A stretch of 64,000 nucleotides of DNA. Origin: Ceratobasidium sp. AG-K (taxonomy: Eukaryota; Basidiomycota; Agaricomycetes; Cantharellales; Ceratobasidiaceae). Where the stretch lies: positions 5,766,001 through 5,830,000 of the forward strand of contig JAWNGF010000001.1 in NCBI GenBank assembly GCA_037039685.1. The letters are read 5' to 3'. Both the position numbers and the translations under genes were made by a program. Shown in pieces: positions 59,636 to 64,000 of the stretch; the first letter of the stretch is position 1; every line of letters starts with the position of its first letter. The notes under the pieces are model-generated. The model was not told where the DNA came from. It ran no database searches and saw only the letters and a list, made by a program, of their open reading frames with translations.

Positions 59636-60217
59636 CTATGAGTTGTATTCGAGGACCTCCATAAAGGGCGGGGAGCGGTGCCGGACATTCCCAGTCGCAC
59701 GCGCGGGTCGTCCTGAGAGTGGGTGAGCACAAGCGAGCGAGGAGCAGGAATGCCGTAACATACCGTGATAATGCACGCGAATGCGCATTTCGTGTCCTCG
59801 CCGTAGTTTGGTAAGTTTCCATCTAATATAACGTTGGTAAGCATAGAAGGTCAAAGATAGATCTTGCTGACTGACCCTTCGACCAACAACACGTTGCACT
59901 GGTCCTTCTTGATCTGGTGCAAGAGTTCGAGTCGGGCGGCTTGTAAGGCTTGACGACACCTAAACTCGGTCTTCATGTCGAACTCATATTGCCCTGTAAT
60001 GTCTGAGTCATGGACTTGGAGGATTTGGAGATCTACCAAGGTGTTAACTCGGAGCTTGGACAGCGGGGTGGGGCATACCTTGTTGGTCGTAGTATGCGGG
60101 TGTTCTGTCAAGCTTTCAGTACGCAGAGTTAGGATAAAGGATGGATGCCACTTACGGTTCAACCTCTTTATGATCTACCACCTCCCAGGACTGTCGACGC
60201 GACGCACGAAACAGCAT
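59636..60217 (-). CDS. Five-exon small hypothetical gene, 126 residues
   Basis: I do not recognise the protein. A clean model exists: exons 60217-60156, 60104-60079, 60032-59876, 59822-59764 and 59712-59636, total 381 nt, one frame, stop TAG. All four introns are 46-53 nt with GT...AG ends (GTAAGTGG, GTATGCCC, GTCAGTCA, GTATGTTA; acceptors ACAG, GTAG, TTAG, TCAG). The protein starts MLFRASRRQSWEVVDHKEVE and continues PTPAYYDQQDLQILQVHDSD, then a helix-rich basic part (CRQALQAARLELLHQIKKDQ, WKLTKLRRGHEMRIRVHYHG) ending FMEVLEYNS. The helical part could bind nucleic acid or another protein; this is only composition. A TATA-like ACTATATATC lies about 140 bp upstream on this strand (60352-60360). 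The intron pattern is what supports a real gene. Confidence 0.6.
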
Positions 60218-61129
60218 GTTTGACTGGGGGCTGTACGAAGAACAATGTGGCTGGGCGTTCTATTGGGGACCTAGCGCACGACAGATGGCCTGGCTGCGAC
60301 CGGGAGTTGCTTGGCAAGCGACTGGAGAGACGACGGCTTGACAGGGGGAGGATATATAGTTCACCGGGCTCGGGGTCCAAGGCTCAGTCATGCATAAGCC
60401 CATTTCCGGCTAGCGGCGCTTTGTTGCCGCAACATAGAAAGATAAGCTATACTGGGGCTGAAATTCTCGGGCGGGGCGGCTAGGGTGGAGATGGAAACGT
60501 TTCGACGCCGTTTCGGACCACGAATAGACGAGTGTGTGACTTTCCGTGCCGCTTTTTTCAAGTGGCGAGTGGGCTATACGATGAGGTCAGCCGGGAAAGA
60601 GGATCCGTGCTTGGTCTATTGAACGGCGAAGACAAGTGTATGATCCAGGTCGAGTCGAAACGCATTCTTAGAGGCGAGAACGATGGCGAGGTTGCGGTGG
60701 CAGCGCACATATGCGAGCTGATCTACAATGTGCCTGTTGTGGCTTGTAAGCGCCAATGATGCAATTGAAGTCTTTTTCTGTAATGTTTGGTTGATTTGCG
60801 ACCCCGATTGCAAAACTTGGCTTGGCATTGGACTTGCTTTTTACTTCGACTACCGGCCTCTGGCAAACTCGATTTCGCTTCTTTTCGGATAGCTCTTTGC
60901 TATTGGATTGTTAGAGTCGTGCAAAGGACGACTCTAACTTTTTCGCAAAGGCGAGTAATGGCTATGGGTTTGCGACCAACTGCTGATCAAACAACAGACG
61001 TCTCTCAGGCTCGCGCTCGTAAATGAAACTTTACCAAATGACATAGCTAGCTCTACCCTACCTGTGCGTCAGCCTATTCAGCATTTGCAGAATGTCGCTA
61101 ACATCTCCAAGACGGGTCAGATCAATACA
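60218..61129. other. Divergent intergenic region upstream of CorA-like gene
   Basis: About 900 bp. It contains a TATA-like element for the small gene (see there). A non-coding first exon of the CorA gene may be present, since its frame is open without ATG back to 61064. Other open frames (for example 60532-60759) lack support. Confidence 0.4.
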
Positions 61130-63625
61130 ATGAACCAATCACGCGCTGTTTCCCCTAGTGGAACTATTTCTTCCACCCCACCACGCTCGCGTTCTGTAGA
61201 CCTTCCAGTCGGACATGAAGTTGCCCCTAAACCTGCTGTACACATCGAAGACTACCAGGACTCCAGTATTAGGCTTGCTCATGTTCCTACGCACGACGAT
61301 GATATCTACAGAGGCGCGACCGGTGCTCCTCCCGATCGACCTCCTTCTCCTATGCTGTCGGTTTATGCCCAGTCTTCTGTGTCCTCAGTGTCTTCAGGGG
61401 GACGTGGACGCAGGCGGGGGACTCTTGCGACATTGGTTGAAGCAGCAATTGCCAGATGGGGTCGCGCCTCATCAGACGGAAGTTCCAGCTCGAGCTCGAG
61501 TAGTTCCTCATCCTCATCCTCATCCAGCGTCTCCAACTCGCGCCGTCGGAGCCGTCGCAGAAAAGGGAGCGTTACAACCACCCAAACGGCAACCAAGACT
61601 CCTGCCGAGCGAGCCAAGGCCCGAGAGGAGATCAAAGTTACGAAACGAGTCCCTCGAGAGTTTACTCTATTCTTGCCTCAGTCTCTGTGTCCTGTCGAAG
61701 GATTGTCGAGTAAACATGACACCCGACCCTCCCCCACACCACTTGGTCAACCTTCAGCAACAGAGGCACAACGGACTCTACGAACTCGACACATCAAGCT
61801 CATTGTTGCTCAGCTCGAGGCCGCTCTGAAGAAGAATGCGCGAGACATTCGAGTTGCAGACCGCCAAAAGTCGCGCCAAATAGCCATATCTCAATCTAAC
61901 GATATGCCAGTTGCCCCCGTTGGTCTAGGAACGAGAAAGGTGCCACGTCTGGTGGTCCAAGTCCCTACGCCTGATCGAACGCCAAAATCCGGCCAGGCTG
62001 ATCTTCGCGAGACGAATGGACAACTACCGTCAGCAGTGTCGGAACACCTTGGAGAGTCCTCGCTTGGGTTGACCTTGCTAGATGTTCCTGTTCGTACACT
62101 ACCCAAACCGCATGTTGGCATGTCTTCGCCCATCACACCCTTGGCCGGGAACCGAGCGTGGTGGCTTGATGTCGCATCTCCGACGTGGGAGGATATGAGA
62201 GCAATTGGCAAGGTAAGCCCAGTTTCCTCTAGGGCAGTGTTTTGATTAACTCCTTATCAGTTGCTCCACCTACACCCTCTTACATTGGAGGATATTCTAC
62301 ACGAAGATCCTCGAGAAAAACTGGAGCTGTTTCCCCGCCTAGGCTACTACTTTGTTGTCTTCCGCGCCCTGGAAACTACCGCAGCTCTGCAGAGACCCAG
62401 ACCCCCAGATACTGAGCAAGAAGGAGCCATTGACGCAGTCAACGTTTACTTTGTCGTGTTTCGCGAGGGCATTGTCACTGTAAGTTTATTACAAACTCCC
62501 AGTCCTGTCTGGCTCACCACTATGTTGTAGTTCCACTTTGAAGATATTGCCGAACACGCAGACCGAGTGCGACAAAAGATTATCGAATTCGAAGAAACCA
62601 CTACGATGTCGTCCGATTGGATCTCGCACGGTTTGATGGATTCCATGGTCGATTCATTTGTCCCGCTCATTCGGACGATTGACAAGGAAGTCGAGGGTGT
62701 GGACGCTTTGGTCACGAACCCTCAGAATTCCCTTGAAACCGCTCCTCCGTCTGAAGTTACTATTGTTGGAGGATCATCAGACGATATCGAGAAGAAGGTT
62801 GGAGAGTCTGAGAAGTCTATCCCTCTCGCTCCTCGCACCCCCGCCCGAGTGGAGCTCACCTCCAAGCTGCGCCTTTGGAAATCCCGATTGTGCCTGCGTG
62901 TGTGGCTACTCCTTCCCAAACGTATACGTTCGAGGTGGAGAGAGAAGGAGCCGGTTATCGAGCCCCCAACGAAGCATGCGACGTTCCAGACGCTTCTTCG
63001 AATGGCGAATACGCGCAGACTGGTCACGTCCCTGGGTCGATTATTGGCTACCAAGTCTGAAGTAATTAGTCAACTTCGGAAACGATTGCAAGCGACTGCT
63101 GGGAATGTGGTTGATTGGGACGAGGGAGATATGGCAGGTGGACAGGAGGTCGGGATTTATCTCGGTGACGTTCAAGGTACGCTGGCAAGGTTCGATGTCC
63201 GGATAGTTACTCATAATCCTGGCAGATCATATTCTTACGATGCAGCAATCATTGAACCATTATGAACGGATTCTTAGTTACGACCACCCTGCATATATAG
63301 GTGTGTGCGACAATCCGATAGGAGGGCCATCCATCTAACCCGCTTTACAGCTCATCTGAGAGTGCTGCTATCCGAAGCCAAAGGTGGCAAAGACAAGACA
63401 ATTCTTATGCTCTCGATCGTCATTTTTACCGTCCCCGTGATGCAGTGGCCGATTGGACTGGGGAGCATGAACATTAATCTTCCCAACCAAAAAGAAACGC
63501 CCTACTTTACTTATTGGTTCATCTGGTTGGGTTCGACGGTAGTGGTCATGTTGTGTGTGCTTGCTCTCGTATGGTGGTGGTGGAGAACGGCAAAGCGGAG
63601 GAGAAAACATAATAAACTCACCTAA
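61130..63625 (+). CDS. CorA/Alr-type magnesium transporter
   Basis: Divalent-cation channel of the CorA family in fungal plasma or vacuolar membrane (Alr1/Mnr2-like). ATG 61130 (MNQSRAVSPSGTISSTPPRS). The first ~370 residues are disordered, with a run of 16 serines (codons around 61482-61530) followed by RRRSRRRKGS. The cytosolic domain has AWWLDVASPTWEDMRAIGKL, HPLTLEDILHEDPREKLELF, YYFVVFRAL, NVYFVVFREGIVTFHFE, HGLMDSMVDSFVPLIRTIDK and SLGRLLATKSEVISQLRKRL. Two C-terminal membrane segments are TILMLSIVIFTVPVMQW and WFIWLGSTVVVMLCVLALVW. The loop between them begins LGSMNINLP, in the place of the signature GMN selectivity motif. Introns near 62214-62261, 62481-62530, 63177-63225 and 63300-63351 keep frame. 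The tail is basic (RTAKRRRKHNKLT). Confidence 0.9.
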
Positions 63626-63777
63626 TTTGTATTTATACCATTAGATTTCTTCGCTCTTTTGATACCTCATCCGTTCATTGTAACACCACCAAGCAATAGA
63701 TTCACATGCATTATTTTCGTGCTTAGTCATTGCGGTCATTCCAGTAGCCGCCCAACCGGCCTGTGCGCTCTTCAACC

Positions 63778-64000
63778 ATGGCCTCATCTCCGCTTGCACA
63801 ATACGAGTCTTTCTTAATCTCCAATGCCTCGACTATATCTACGATCGAGTCTAGTTTGAGGTCTTTGACATGGTTCTTGCCAGGACGATTTCGAGATGCA
63901 GAGCTGGGTGAGTCGCCATCTACACCACTCGCGTCTCAGAACTAAACGTACGCTGTCTTGGGTGACGTATCTTGATTTTGCAGCATCAGAGGCCTGTTAG
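63778..64000 (+). CDS. PEX16: PEX16 peroxisomal membrane protein (3' partial)
   Basis: Peroxisomal membrane biogenesis factor. ATG 63778 opens MASSPLAQYESFLISNASTI, STIESSLRSLTWFLPGRF and RDAEL, the characteristic PEX16 N-terminus. Intron 63908-63983 (GTGAGT...TGCAG) leads to a second exon ASEA at 63984. The window ends GCCTGTTAG; rather than a stop, GTTAG is probably the donor of the next intron (inference, because PEX16 continues for ~300 residues). The preceding CorA stop is only 152 bp upstream. Confidence 0.85.

Noticed and set aside
61482..61535. Serine run as a microsatellite of interest
   Set aside because: Mixed serine codons (AGC, TCG, TCC, TCA), so it is not a pure DNA repeat; ordinary low-complexity protein sequence.
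63984..64000. Stop codon TAG at the window end closing a 48-residue PEX16-like protein
   Set aside because: PEX16 is about 300 residues long; GTTAG fits an intron donor cut by the window edge.

Overview
The window is nuclear DNA from a filamentous basidiomycete. Genes are dense and cut by many introns of about 45-60 nt with GT...AG ends and CTRAY-like branch sites. The blue-light receptor has a LOV domain but no GATA zinc finger, which is the basidiomycete arrangement. Gene content and exon style suggest an agaricomycete; a Rhizoctonia/Ceratobasidiaceae-like fungus is my best guess, but that is inference. I see no plasmid, viral, CRISPR or intact transposon content.

Layout. 1-578: 3' end of a SNU23-type spliceosomal zinc-finger gene. 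662-10176: a divergent pair, an Old-Yellow-Enzyme-like oxidoreductase (-) and a full-length ABCC transporter (+), with only 138 bp between start codons. 10698-12885: a broken serine-protease-like gene (-). 14020-16963: a PHD-finger gene and a very small upstream gene (both -). 17810-19350: a cell-wall GH16 transglycosylase with a chitin-binding module. 19495-22730: an alcohol dehydrogenase and an mpaB/rubber-oxygenase-type protein (both -). 23528-27178: a BTB plus CAP-Gly protein. 27533-33086: two paralogous Fus3/Kss1-type MAP kinases pointing towards each other around an F-box gene. 33949-35584: a G3BP-like NTF2/RRM protein. 36032-37814: a multi-pass membrane protein (-). 39163-42766: a Het-C heterokaryon-incompatibility protein. 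43020-46031: a three-RRM plus MLLE RNA-binding protein (-), divergent from the MAK5 helicase (46398-48945). 49285-50589: ERG6. 50876-52678: RAD52. 52991-53640: a SnoaL-like protein. 56100-58995: WC-1. 59636-60217: a five-exon small gene of unknown function (-). 61130-63625: a CorA-type magnesium transporter. 63778-end: 5' end of PEX16.

Most genes are housekeeping or signalling genes with no shared pathway. The neighbourhoods that may mean something functionally are the oxidoreductase/ABCC pair, the dehydrogenase/oxygenase pair and the MAP kinase pair. Several conserved genes (BTB/CAP-Gly, MAK5, probably RAD52 and G3BP) each need one single-base frame correction, and the protease-like gene needs several. 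This points to indel errors in the assembly, although real decay of the protease-like gene is also possible. I found no convincing novel multi-gene system. The least explained items are the two small multi-exon genes at 16713-16963 and 59636-60217 and the gene-poor 2.4 kb upstream of WC-1.
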